Shown here piece by piece: positions 15,901 to 28,619 of a DNA stretch of 64,000 nt. Source of the DNA: Tachypleus tridentatus. Its lineage: Eukaryota; Arthropoda; Merostomata; Xiphosura; Limulidae. Position 1 is the first letter of the stretch; each line of letters begins with the position of its first letter. The DNA lies in contig NC_134825.1 of the NCBI RefSeq assembly GCF_004210375.1, forward strand, positions 43,952,348-44,016,347, in the 5' to 3' direction. The position numbers and the translations under genes were made by a program. A model generated the notes under the pieces. That model was not told the DNA's origin. It searched no databases and was given only the letters and a program-made list of their open reading frames with translations.

Positions 15901-18900
15901 TTATAAATAAGAACTGTACTATTAGTATAATCATTATAAATAAGAACTGTACTATTAGTATAATCATTATAAATAAGAACTGTACTATTAGTATAATCAT
16001 TATAAATAAGAACTGTACTATTAGTATAATCATTATAAATAAGAACTGTACTATTAGTATAATCATTATAAATAAGAACTGCATTAATAGTATAATCATT
16101 ATAAATAAGAACTGTACTATTAGTATAATCATTATAAATAAGAACTGTACTATTAGAATAATCATTATAAATAAGAACTGTACTATTAGTATAATCATTA
16201 TAAATAAGAACTGTACTATTAGTATAATCATTATAAATAAGAACTGTACTATTAGTATAATCATTATAAATAAGAACTGTACTATTAGTATAATCATTAT
16301 AAATAAGAACTGTACTATTAGTATAATCATAATATATAAGAACTGTACTATTAGTATAATCATTATAAATAAGAACTGTACTATTAGTATAATCATTATA
16401 AATAAGAACTGTACTATTAGTATAATCATTATAAATAAGAACTGTACTATTAGTATAATCATTATAAATAAGAACTGTACTATTAGTATAATCATTATAA
16501 ATAAGAACTGTACTATTAGTATAATCATTATAAATAAGAACTGTACTATTAGTATAATCATTATAAATAAGAACTGTACTATTAGTATAATCATTATAAA
16601 TAAGAACTGTACTATTAGTATAATCATTATAAATAAGAACTGTACTATTAGTATAATCATTATAAATAAGAACTGTACTATTAGTATAATCATTATAAAT
16701 AAGAACTGTACTATTAGTATAATCATTATAAATAAGAACTGTACTATTAGTATAATCATTATAAATAAGAACTGTACTATTAGTATAATCATTATAAATA
16801 AGAACTGTACTATTAGTATAATCATTATAAATAAGAACTGTACTATTAGTATAATCATTATAAATAAGAACTGTACTATTAGTATAATCATTATAAATAA
16901 GAACTGTACTATTAGTATAATCATTATAAATAAGAACTGTACTATTAGTATAATCATTATAAATAAGAACTGTACTATTAGTATAATCATTATAAATAAG
17001 AACTGTACTATTAGTATAATCATTATAAATAAGAACTGTACTATTAGTATAATCATTATAAATAAGAACTGTACTATTAGTATAATCATTATAAATAAGA
17101 ACTGTACTATTAGTATAATCATTATAAATAAGAACTGTACTATTAGTATAATCATTATAAATAAGAACTGTACTATTAGTATAATCATTATAAATAAGAA
17201 CTGTACTATTAGTATAATCATTATAAATAAGAACTGTACTATTAGTATAATCATTATAAATAAGAACTGTACTATTAGTATAATTATTATAAATAAGAAC
17301 TCTACTATTAGTATAATCATTATAAATAAGAACTGTACTATTAGTATAATCATTATAAATAAGAACTGTACTATTAGTATAATCATTATAAATAAGAACT
17401 GTACTATTAGTATAATCATTATAAATAAGAACTGTACTATTAGTATAAGAACTGTACTATTAGTATAATCATTATAAATAAGAACTGTACTATTAGTATA
17501 ATCATTATAAATAAGAACTGTACTATTAGTATAATCATTATAAATAAGAACTGTACTATTAGTATAATCATTATAAATAAGAACTGTACTATTAGTATAA
17601 TCATTATAAATAAGAACTGTACTATTAGTATAATCATTATAAATAAGAACTGTACTATTAGTATAATCATTATAAATAAGAACTGTACTATTAGTATAAT
17701 CATTATAAATAAGAACTGTACTATTAGTATAATCATTATAAATAAGAACTGTACTATTAGTATAATCATTAAATAAGAACTGTACTATTAGTATAATCAT
17801 TATAAATAAGAACTGTACTATTAGTATAATCATTATAAATAAGAACTGTACTATTAGTATAATCATTATAAATAAGAACTGTACTATTAGTATAATCATT
17901 ATAAATAAGAACTGTACTATTAGTATAATCATTATAAATAAGAACTGTACTATTAGTATAATCATTATAAATAAGAACTGTACTATTAGTATAATCATTA
18001 TAAATAAGAACTGTACTATTAGTATAATCATTATAAATAAGAACTGTACTATTAGTATAATCATTATAAATAAGAACTGTACTATTAGTATAATCATTAT
18101 AAATAAGAACTGTAGTATTAGTATAATAAGAACTGTACTATTAGTATAATCATTATAAATAAGAACTGTACTATTAGTATAATCATTATAAATAAGAACT
18201 GTACTATTAGTATAATCATTATAAATAAGAACTGTACTATTAGTATAATCATTATAAATAAGAACTGTACTATTAGTATAATCATTATAAATAAGAACTG
18301 TACTATTAGTATAATCATTATAAATAAGAACTGTACTATTAGTATAATCATTATAAATAAGAACTGTACTATTAGTATAATCATTATAAATAAGAACTGT
18401 ACTATTAGTATAATCATTATAAATAAGAACTGTACTATTAGTATAATCATTATAAATAAGAACTGTACTATTAGTATAATCATTATAAATAAGAACTGTA
18501 CTATTAGTATAATCATTATAAATAAGAACTGTACTATTAGTATAATCATTATAAATAAGAACTGTACTATTAGTATAATCATTATAAATAAGAACTGTAC
18601 TATTAGTATAATCATTATAAATAAGAACTGTACTATTAGTATAATCATTATAAATAAGAACTGTACTATTAGTATAATCATTATAAATAAGAACTGTACT
18701 ATTAGTATAATCATTATAAATAAGAACTGTACTATTAGTATAATCATTATAAATAAGAACTGTACTATTAGTATAATCATTATAAATAAGAACTGTACTA
18801 TTAGTATAATCATTATAAATAAGAACTGTACTATTAGTATAATCATTATAAATAAGAACTGTACTATTAGTATAATCATTATAAATAAGAACTGTACTAT

Positions 18901-21900
18901 TAGTATAATCATTATAAATAAGAACTGTACTATTAGTATAATCATTATAAATAAGAACTGTACTATTAGTATAATCATTATAAATAAGAACTGTACTATT
19001 AGTATAATAACTATGTATAAAAACTGTAGTATTAGTATTATCATTATAAATAAGAACTATACAATCAGTACAATCATTATAAATAAGAAATGTACTATTA
19101 GTATAAATATTATAAATAAGAACTGTACTATTAGTATAATCATTATAAATAAGAACTGTACTATTAGTATAATCATTATAAATAAGAACTGTACTATTAG
19201 TATAATCATTATAAATAAGAACTGTACTATTAGTATAACCATTATAAATAAGAACTGTACTATTAGTATAATCATTATAAATAAGAACTGTACTATTAGT
19301 ATAATCATTATAAATAAGAACTGTACTATTAGTATAATCATTATAAATAAGAACTCTACTATTAGTATAATCATTATAAATAAGAACTGTACTATTAGTA
19401 TAATCATTATAAATAAGAACTGTACTATTAGTATAATCATTATAAATAAGAACTGTACTATTAGTATAATCATTATAAATAAGAACTGTACTATTAGTAT
19501 AATCATTATAAATAAGAACTGTACTATTAGTATAATCATTATAAATAAGAACTGTACTATTAGTATAATCATTATAAATAAGAACTGTACTATTAGTATA
19601 ATCATTATAAATAAGAACTGTACTATTAGTATAATCATTATAAATAAGAACTGTACTATTAGTATAATCATTATAAATAAGAACTGTACTATTAGTATAA
19701 TCATTATAAATAAGAACTGTACTATTAGTATAATCATTATAAATAAGAACTGTACTATTAGTATAATCATTATAAATAAGAACTGTACTATTAGTATAAT
19801 CATTATAAATAAGAACTGTACTATTAGTATAATCATTATAAATAAGAACTGTACTATTAGAACTGTACTATTAGTATAATCATTATAAATAAGAACTGTA
19901 CTATTAGTATAATCATTATAAATAAGAAACTGTACTATTAGTATAATCATTATAAATAAGAACTGTACTATTACTATCAGTATAATCATTATAAATAAGA
20001 ACTGTACTATTAGTATAATCATTATAAATAAGAACTGTACTATTAGTATAATCATTATAAATAAGAACTGTACTATTAGTATAATCATTATATATAAGAA
20101 CTGTACTATTAGTATAATCATTATAAATAAGAACTGTACTATTAGTATAATCATTATAAATAAGAACTGTACTATTAGTATAATCATTATAAATAAGAAC
20201 TGTACTATTAGTATAATCATTATAAATAAGAACTGTACTATTAGTATAATCATTATAAATAAGAACTGTACTATTAGTATAATCATTATAAATAAGAACT
20301 GTACTATTAGTATAATCATTATAAATAAGAACTGTACTATTAGTATAATCATTATAAATAAGAACTGTACTATTAGTATAATCATTATAAATAAGAACTG
20401 TACTATTAGTATAATCATTATAAATAAGAACTGTACTATTAGTATAATCATTATAAATAAGAACTGTACTATTAGTATAATCATTATAAATAAGAACTGT
20501 ACTATTAGTATAATCATTATAAATAAGAACTGTACTATTAGTATAATCATTATAAATAAGAACTGTACTATTAGTATAATCATTATAAATAAGAACTGTA
20601 CTATTAGTATAATCATTATAAATAAGAACTGTACTATTAGTATAATCATTATAAATAAGAACTGTACTATTAGTATAATCATTATAAATAAGAACTGTAC
20701 TATTATATATAATACTATTATAAATAAGAACTGTACTATTAGTATAATCATTATAAATAAGAACTGTACTATTAGTATAATCATTATAAATAAGAACTGT
20801 ACTATTAGTATAATCATTATAAATAAGAACTGTACTATTAGTATAATCATTATAAATAAGAACTGTACTATTAGTATAATCATTATAAATAAGAACTGTA
20901 CTATTAGTATAATCATTATAAATAAGAACTGTACTATTAGTATAATCATTATATATAAGAACTATTAGTATACTATTCGTATAGTCCTTATAAATAAAAA
21001 CTGTACTATAAGTATAATCATTATAAAAAGAACTGTACTATTAGTATAATCATTATAAATAAGAACTGTACTATTAGTATAATCATTATAAATAAGAACT
21101 GTACTATTAGTATAATCATTATAAATAAGAACTGTACTATTAGTATAATCATTATAAATAAGAACTGTACTATTAGTATAATCATTATAAATAAGAACTG
21201 TACTATTAGTATAATCATTATAAATAAGAACTGTACTATTAGTATAATCATTATAAATAAGAACTGTACTATTAGTATAATCATTATAAATAAGAACTGT
21301 ACTATTAGTATAATCATTATAAATAAGAACTGTACTATTAGTATAATCATTATAAATAAGAACTGTACTATTAGTATAATCATTATAAATAAGAACTGTA
21401 AATAAACTGTACTATTAGTATAATCATTATAAATAAGAACTGTACTATTAGTATAATCATTATAAATAAGAACTGTACTATTAGTATAATCATTATAAAT
21501 AAGAACTGTACTATTAGTATAATCATTATAATAAGAACTGTACTATTAGTATAATATATAAATAAGAACTGTACTATTAGTATAATCATTATAAATAAGA
21601 ACTGTACTATTAGTATAATCATTATAAATAAGAACTGTACTATTAGTATAATCATTATAAATAAGAACTGTACTATTAGTATAATCATTATAAATAAGAA
21701 CTGTACTATTAGTATAATCATTATAAATAAGAACTGTACTATTAGTATAATCATTATAAATAAGAACTGTACTATTAGTATAATCATTATAAATAAGAAC
21801 TGTACTATTAGTATAATCATTATAAATAAGAACTGTACTATTAGTATAATCATTATAAATAAGAACTGTACTATTAGTATAATCATTATAAATAAGAACT

Positions 21901-22195
21901 GTACTATTAGTATAATCATTATAAATAAGAACTGTACTATTAGTATAATCATTATAAATAAGAACTGTACTATTAGTATAATCATTATAAATAAGAACTG
22001 TACTATTAGTATAATCATTATAAATAAGAACTGTACTATTAGTATAATCATTATAAATAAGAACTGTACTATTAGTATAATCATTATAAATAAGAACTGT
22101 ACTATTAGTATAATCATTATAAATAAGAACTGTACTATTAGTATAATCATTATAAATAAGAACTGTACTATTAGTATAATCATTATAAATAAGAA
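966..22195. repeat. 33-bp tandem satellite array, about 21.2 kb, truncated by assembly gap
   Basis: Head-to-tail copies of a 33-bp monomer that in order reads TATAATCATTATA, AATAAGAACTG, TACTATTAG. The whole tract runs in one orientation with very low divergence, about 640 copies by length. Two dyads overlap in each unit: TACTATTAGTA and TATAATCATTATA. A frequent variant replaces TATAAATAAG with TATATATAAG. Short deletions and partial units are scattered, for example near 2830, 3600, 4060, 4310, 5650, 7510, 11410, 14740, 15400, 17450, 19860, 20710 and 21400. Because 33 is a multiple of three, several frames stay open for hundreds of codons. These are not genes. The right end is the N gap, so the true length is unknown. 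Confidence 0.98.
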
Positions 22196-22695
22196 NNNNN
22201 NNNNNNNNNNNNNNNNNNNNNNNNNNNNNNNNNNNNNNNNNNNNNNNNNNNNNNNNNNNNNNNNNNNNNNNNNNNNNNNNNNNNNNNNNNNNNNNNNNNN
22301 NNNNNNNNNNNNNNNNNNNNNNNNNNNNNNNNNNNNNNNNNNNNNNNNNNNNNNNNNNNNNNNNNNNNNNNNNNNNNNNNNNNNNNNNNNNNNNNNNNNN
22401 NNNNNNNNNNNNNNNNNNNNNNNNNNNNNNNNNNNNNNNNNNNNNNNNNNNNNNNNNNNNNNNNNNNNNNNNNNNNNNNNNNNNNNNNNNNNNNNNNNNN
22501 NNNNNNNNNNNNNNNNNNNNNNNNNNNNNNNNNNNNNNNNNNNNNNNNNNNNNNNNNNNNNNNNNNNNNNNNNNNNNNNNNNNNNNNNNNNNNNNNNNNN
22601 NNNNNNNNNNNNNNNNNNNNNNNNNNNNNNNNNNNNNNNNNNNNNNNNNNNNNNNNNNNNNNNNNNNNNNNNNNNNNNNNNNNNNNNNNNNNNNN
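22196..22695. other. Assembly gap, 500 N
   Basis: Exactly 500 undetermined bases, the size of a fixed scaffolding placeholder. The left side ends inside a satellite monomer and the right side is unique AT-rich DNA, so the missing sequence probably contains more satellite. Confidence 0.97.
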
Positions 22696-23342
22696 TTTCT
22701 TCATATGAACATCCCTTTCTATTCTTGACTTATTAGACTGCCTTTGGCAGTTTATAAATACTTTAACATTTCTTATTTTTATATATATACAAGTTTAGTA
22801 CTGTTGGCTTAAAACTTGCCATATTTCATGGGGTATATTTCTTAAATTCAAAATTATATTGAAAAATTATTTCTTTAATACAATGTTAGTTTAATCCATT
22901 TAAAGGGAAAAATAAACAATTCTCTCTACTGCTTAATTTATTCATAGTGTAGTCCCAATGAAAATATTCTAATCTCCTTACAATTTTTTTAAACCTAATT
23001 TAACAAGAATTTTACAATAACAGTTTGAGCCATTTGTTTCTGAGAATAAAATTAACTGTAACAATTACTTGCTTAATAGAGGACAAATTTAACAAGAATC
23101 ATTTTATGTACCTAACTAACAAAAGGTTAAAATTAAAAAAAAAGATCCATTTGTGTTTTGAGGCAAAATAATAATATCATTAAACTTGCTTTCTGTAGTA
23201 AAACTAATGAAAAGAAACAACTCATTATACTGCATTCAAAGAAAGGGTTAAAAGAACGCTTTATTATTTTTGAAGTCAATAGAAGTTCCATAAATGTTAC
23301 TTAAAGTATCTTCAAGGATAAAACTTACAAGATAAAACTTAC
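22696..23342. other. Intronic or flanking AT-rich DNA, no exon found
   Basis: The dynein exon that should follow the one ending at 23343 (start of AAA6) was looked for here on the minus strand and not seen. The stretch is low-complexity AT-rich sequence with no recognisable repeat. Confidence 0.5.
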
Positions 23343-23638
23343 CTTGTTCTTTGAGGGCAAAATTCACCACAGTAGTTTTGCTAAATATATCAGGAGTATA
23401 AATAGGGTTACTAAGTTTAGTAGCTATGTAAAGGGAAAATTCCATGTTGTATTCAATTTCTTTATCACCTAGTCTGATCATGTATACTTCTCCTTGCTGG
23501 ATTAGGGATCGAAGTAAGAATTGGAAAGACAGGATCCAATTCTTCATTAATGTTTTCTAGCAATACAGGATTGCCAAATTGAATAGCTTGCTCTAGAACA
23601 TGTAGAAAGTCAGGCTGCTGTTGATTTATCACCTTTAA
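23343..23638 (-). CDS. DNAH2: DNAH2-like dynein exon 13: AAA5, with a 1-base frameshift
   Basis: Acceptor TATATAGAG and donor GTAAGT, 296 bases. The first part reads [20 protein letters not shown], then [20 protein letters not shown]. The last part reads [20 protein letters not shown], then [19 protein letters not shown], then [12 protein letters not shown]. The two parts are in different frames: one extra base at about 23515 (in TTCTTACTTC on the minus strand) separates PIL from LRS. Removing it gives a length that fits the phase-1 donor. This is either a sequencing or assembly indel or a disabling mutation. Confidence 0.9.
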
Positions 23639-25649
23639 CTCTATATAATAAGATTAATATGATAAAAATCTTTAAAAAAATGAATAAAATCTATAAAGAA
23701 GAGCATACAGTTACGGCATTCTAATGTGGGTGTTAACAAAAGTAACTGTGCATGTAGATGTGTTTTCTTTTAATTAATAAATATATATACACATACACAT
23801 ATATATCACACATTATTATTGGTGCTAAGTGTAACTGTGACATTAATCAATACTTTTAGTCTGTGGTGCACAAAATGTGAGACATGCTTCCCAAGGAGGC
23901 ATGGAAAGTCATGGAAGTGCACAACTATGACTGTAGGAGCATATAAATTACATTTTAAAGTACAAATTTAAAAATAACATAAATATTACTACTATTAAGG
24001 AATAATATAGGAACAACTATTAACATGGAAAAATAACATATACAGTATATTAAAAAATAAGTTATAAAGAGTGAAGTTCATAATAAAACATGTATAGACA
24101 GATGGATGCAACAGAAAATGTTCTTGAAAATATAAAGATTAAAAGCTATACTATTACATTACCACCATCAGTTTATATGTTTCTGAATATACATATATAT
24201 ATATATGTATGATCTTAAGTAATAAGCTTAAAAAATGGCACCACACATATTTAGAACAGACAAATAACACAAAGGTAAAAACTATAGAGACATAAAGATA
24301 GAATACCAATAAAGGTTGAACCAACAGAATGGTAGGGACATACCAACTGTGATTTATAAACTATATTTTGCAGGGTTTTTTTTTTTACATGCAATGAAAT
24401 TATAGTTTAAAAATTCAACCAGATGAAACTGTTCCTAAGAGCTGAATTAACATGTTAATATTGGATATATTTCATTCATCTGAAATTTGTAACTAACTGC
24501 CTACAAAATGTTTATGTTTTTAAACTATCTGAATACAGATATATATATATATATATTTAATATATTATTTTTGTTTTCTGCATGTCATCACCTTTTCCTG
24601 CTCTCTCTTACTTACAGTATCCTAACCATCCTTGATTTAAAATTTCATGCAGTTGAAATTTTAATGTGCAACCTAAATAATGCAGCAAGACTGTAACCTT
24701 ACATCTGAACAATAACAGGCATTGTGACACACTTTACTTTATCTACACACATACTGAAATGAACTGTATTTTTCCAGGCTAACAGCTTGAACAGGATGTG
24801 GAAAATAAACTACAAGATGCTTCAATGTCTTGTCTAATAGCAACCAATTCATACAAGACTACAAACAAACTTTGATTCTTTAAAATTATTAGAAGAGGAA
24901 AATGTTAACAAAGATGACGTTCAAGTTCCTCCCAAAATTACTCAATTTGAATGAGGCTCACTTGCTTTATTAAAAACAAGATAACTGAAGTCACTGTTGC
25001 AACTTTTGAAAAAGTACATACCAAGAACACTTTTGGTGTTTCACAGTAACTTGCAAGAGCCTTTGTTTTTCAGTGTTGAAATCTAGCATTATGATAAACA
25101 GTACCATTTAGGCATACCTTGCATGCTATTCATCCTTCTAAAGGAATCAAAGAGACCTCCTATATTACAAAAAAACTTCCATACTATTAAGCCACCTTCA
25201 ACTGTTGGAATAAAACAAGTAGAATGTCATACGTAGTTTTTCTCTATGATTTTACCTTACTCTTAATACTGAAGAAGATAAAAGATAATCTATTAGGCAA
25301 TCTAGCTGATACATTTTTAGTCATTCCCTGATAACAGTTTGCATTATAAGCATTATCAAAGACGTTTCTCTGTTTTCATCATAGATTAGTAGCATATGGA
25401 AGTTAAAATTTTCTTACACTGGAAATGTATTTCCAATAGATACTTACATCCACTTTCACAAAGCTACCTTGATCTTCTTTTTCCCTCTCCACACTGACAA
25501 AAAAGTGTTCATGCTCAGTACACCAGTATATATACCCTATTGATTGTGTGCCATGACTGAATATGTACATAGCATGTAATTATTCTCCACCAATAGTACT
25601 GCACCACCTATACTAGTGCAGCTAATTCTCTCAGTTATTTCTTTTCAAT
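23639..25649 (-). other. Dynein intron, AT-rich with short AT microsatellites
   Basis: Simple (TA)n tracts near 24190 and 24540. No gene recognised. Confidence 0.6.
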
Positions 25650-27640
25650 TCTCAGATTTGAGAATTGGTAAAAATCTAAAAGAATAACACTGGCAGCAGG
25701 AAGGAAGGGTGGAAAGTGTGTAAGTGGAGATACAAACCCATTGAAAATATTTCTCACTGTAAGAAAATCTTAACATCTAATGCAATCTGGTCTCTGTCTA
25801 AGCATGAAGTCAGTCTGGCCCTGACTGGGAAGTGAAGGGAAACAGGGTGGTCCAATAGAAGTGAGTAGAAGTTCCACTGATTGAAGAGTATCCACTGAAA
25901 GTAACACATAAGGAACTGAAGTCAGTTTGAAAAACAGATATCTGAGCTGGAACACCTGGCCCTCATGGATGAACAGAAGAAAACAACGTGACTTAAGTGC
26001 AATGGAAATATAAAGATAGTCACCTGTGACATTGAATGTGGTCATCCACAGTCCTGAGGAAAGCATCCACTGAAGTTCCAGGTAGGACTCCATTGTGAAT
26101 TGTTGGTTGTGTAGAATGAAATTCAACCTGGACAGAGTCACAATAGATCTCCTATCTCCAACCTTCTTAGGGAACCATGAAAATACAGAAATAAAACTTC
26201 AGTTGTATGGGGCAAGCTCATTTGGTGGTCTCTTTGCAAAGCATGTTACAGAAAGTCTCACAAATGCCTGAGAGATGTAGGATCCTGTGGGGATGGGAAG
26301 AAAATAGAGAAATGGCAAAGGGGAATTGGGGATCAGAATTGAAGATAGATAAAACCCACAGATCTGTTATGAAATGTCACCATACAGCAGAAATGTGAAG
26401 CGATTTGGCTTCTAGTTATCTGCGAAATTCCATAGTGGCATGTGTAATAATGACATCTGTCAGCCCAGGTGTGAAAATAATTGGAAAGGTGAGGGCCTGG
26501 GCAAGGTGAGAAGGTAAGATAAACATGTGGCCAGAGATAACAAGGAAGAATACAACTCAGCAACATCACTCTTGGATTCCAAGAAATTGGGTGACTGTCA
26601 CATACAGTATTGCACAGGAAGGATGCTTCACACAGATCCCATAGGTATGAATGGTGGAGATGCAGCCATGCAAGTCATACTTCCCTTTCCAACAAGTCCC
26701 AACATCATGAAACAAAGGATGGAACTGAAGTGATGTTAAAAATGGTCAGGAAAGCAATGAAAGGCCTCTGAATAATTAGAGGGATGACAGGTAAAGTAAG
26801 AGGAGTAAAAAGGAAATCTTGAGAACTGAGCCTGATTGAAATTAACAGTTGCTCCCATATTCAAACCACACCAATATCCAACTGAAGTTGGTCTGAAAAT
26901 CTTTGAGCAGAGACCAGAATGCTTGGTGAAGGGAGAAAAACATAAAATTCAGTAGAAGGAATTTTACCCAATAAGGAAGAATAGCAACACAGGTGATAGA
27001 GTACACATATCAAATACCATATACCTGGTTAACAAGCTGTAAAAAAGGGGTGGAAGATGAAATCTCTTGAAGAGGTGTAGATTCTGACTGACCAAAATAA
27101 GAAGATGCCATAACAAGAGTTTAAATGGTCTTTTCTCTGATTGTATTCTTACTCAGAAACATTGTCAGGTAAAAAAGGAAGATATCACCAGCCAAATGTA
27201 TGACTCTAGCTCCCTGCAAATTAAGACCTGTACCAGCAGTATTATTGCAGGAGTAGGAACTCCCATATTCAATAAAATGAACTTCAAATTTATACTAAGT
27301 TCACTTAGATTTTGGGAATCAATATCTAATGCAAAAATTAAAAATGTTAATACAATTGAATGCAAACACAGAAATTGAAAACTGTGGAAAAACTGTTGAA
27401 ACTTTTTTCAAATGGTAAAGAAGCTCAATCAAAAATGGAAACCACAAACAGAAAAAATTGCACATTAAAATGATGTAGTGCCAATTGAAGGAATGAGGAC
27501 TGAGTGGGAATAGCAGAAGAGTTAGCTGTGCAAATATAGGAGGTGCAATACTATTGGTGGAGAGTAGTTACATCCTATGTATATGTTCAACAGTGACACA
27601 AAAGTGGTGAGGTATATAGACTGGTGCACCAAGTCTGAAA
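25650..27640 (-). mobile_element. DIRS-like retroelement relic (copy A)
   Basis: A/G-rich plus strand like the other copies. The minus frame 25770-26141 reads MESYLELQWMLSSGLWMTTF, then YLYISIALKSRCFLLFIHEG, then QVFQLRYLFFKLTSVPYVLL. This matches the RT palm of DIRS-type elements (DLKDAYxxIPI...FxFxxLPFGLxxAPxxF) in decayed form. Other frames in the interval are unassigned. Boundaries are approximate and based on the base-composition shift. Confidence 0.5.
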
Positions 27641-27925
27641 AATATTTTAGAACGGTGCTTCAAGGGTTGATAGATGAATACCCATTAATATGTACTTTTT
27701 AGGTATTAAAGATCAATCTTATTTAAAGTCATATAGAATAATTGTAATATGACTATATTTATGAATTTATAAGACTCAACCTGCAACCTAAAACACCAGA
27801 TTATCATACTCTTTTTTGATATACAAGTATTTGTTACTGTATGTACATAAGGATTCCTAATGAAGTGATAAGTGCATTTATATATTCTTTGTATATGCTG
27901 ACTTATTAATTAGACCAATCCATAC

Positions 27926-28141
27926 TCTTTTTTCTTCCATGTTACGTATCCACTTGACAGCTTGCCCCTGTGGATCCACAATAAGAGGACAGCGATGGGC
28001 CTGTGTGACAATAATTCCATTTTCTGTTGAAAAAGAGTCATAATGTAAGCCTCCAAGGTTCCATTCACGTACAGTAGTTGGACTCACCAAGAAGGATGAG
28101 GGGTTGAAGTTAGGACTACAAGGAATTCCTAGAGCACTAAG
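27926..28141 (-). CDS. DNAH2: DNAH2-like dynein exon 12: AAA5
   Basis: Acceptor GTTTTGTAG and donor GTATGG, 216 bases, 72 codons in phase 0. It encodes LSALGIPCSPNFNPSSFLVS, then PTTVREWNLGGLHYDSFSTE, then NGIIVTQAHRCPLIVDPQGQ, then WIRNMEEKR. STENGIIV and PLxxDPQGQAxKWI are the AAA5 core signature. Reading past the donor stays open for about 15 codons without family similarity. Confidence 0.96.
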
Positions 28142-28619
28142 CTACAAAACAGCATAACTGTCAATCATAAAACCTATATTTTATAAATTTCTAATACAAA
28201 TAAGTATAATACTTTTCTTTCAAAAACTTCATCCTATACAAACACATAACTGCTCAACACAAGCTCGGTCAAATTGACCGACCACATGATATCTTTGTGC
28301 TAATTCAAAGTCTTTTAGATTTAATCCTTTCAACTTGCAATATAGTGTATATCTTCACAAAATTTGGCACTCTTGACTTAAAATTACAAATATTTCACAT
28401 GTGACTCCATCTACACTCCTCTAATGAACTATTATTTTAAAGTTTGGCAGATGTTAGTACCGGAGAAATATGGGAAGAAAAGGTGGGAAATGTGAGAGGG
28501 GTAAGCTCCTATCAAATATACATTTTCAGTATATGGAAATTATAACTTTCAATATAGTACTTCTTTTCATAAGAAAAGCTAGATGAGAGAATAATATATA
28601 AAGATTAGAAGAGGAGAAC
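28142..28619. other. Intronic AT-rich stretch
   Basis: No gene or repeat recognised between exon 12 and the DIRS-like relic. Confidence 0.5.

Noticed and set aside
877..22183. Very long open frames with 11-residue repeats such as MIILIVQFLFI, YNDYTNSTVLI and NCTISIIIINK
   Set aside because: They are the 33-bp satellite read in frames that happen to lack stops, and they shift at every indel. No start context, splice sites or non-repeat domain supports a protein.
966..22195. CRISPR-like array
   Set aside because: The repeats are contiguous with no unique spacers, and the DNA is clearly eukaryotic.
22183..22704. Open frame across the gap
   Set aside because: It consists of undetermined bases only.
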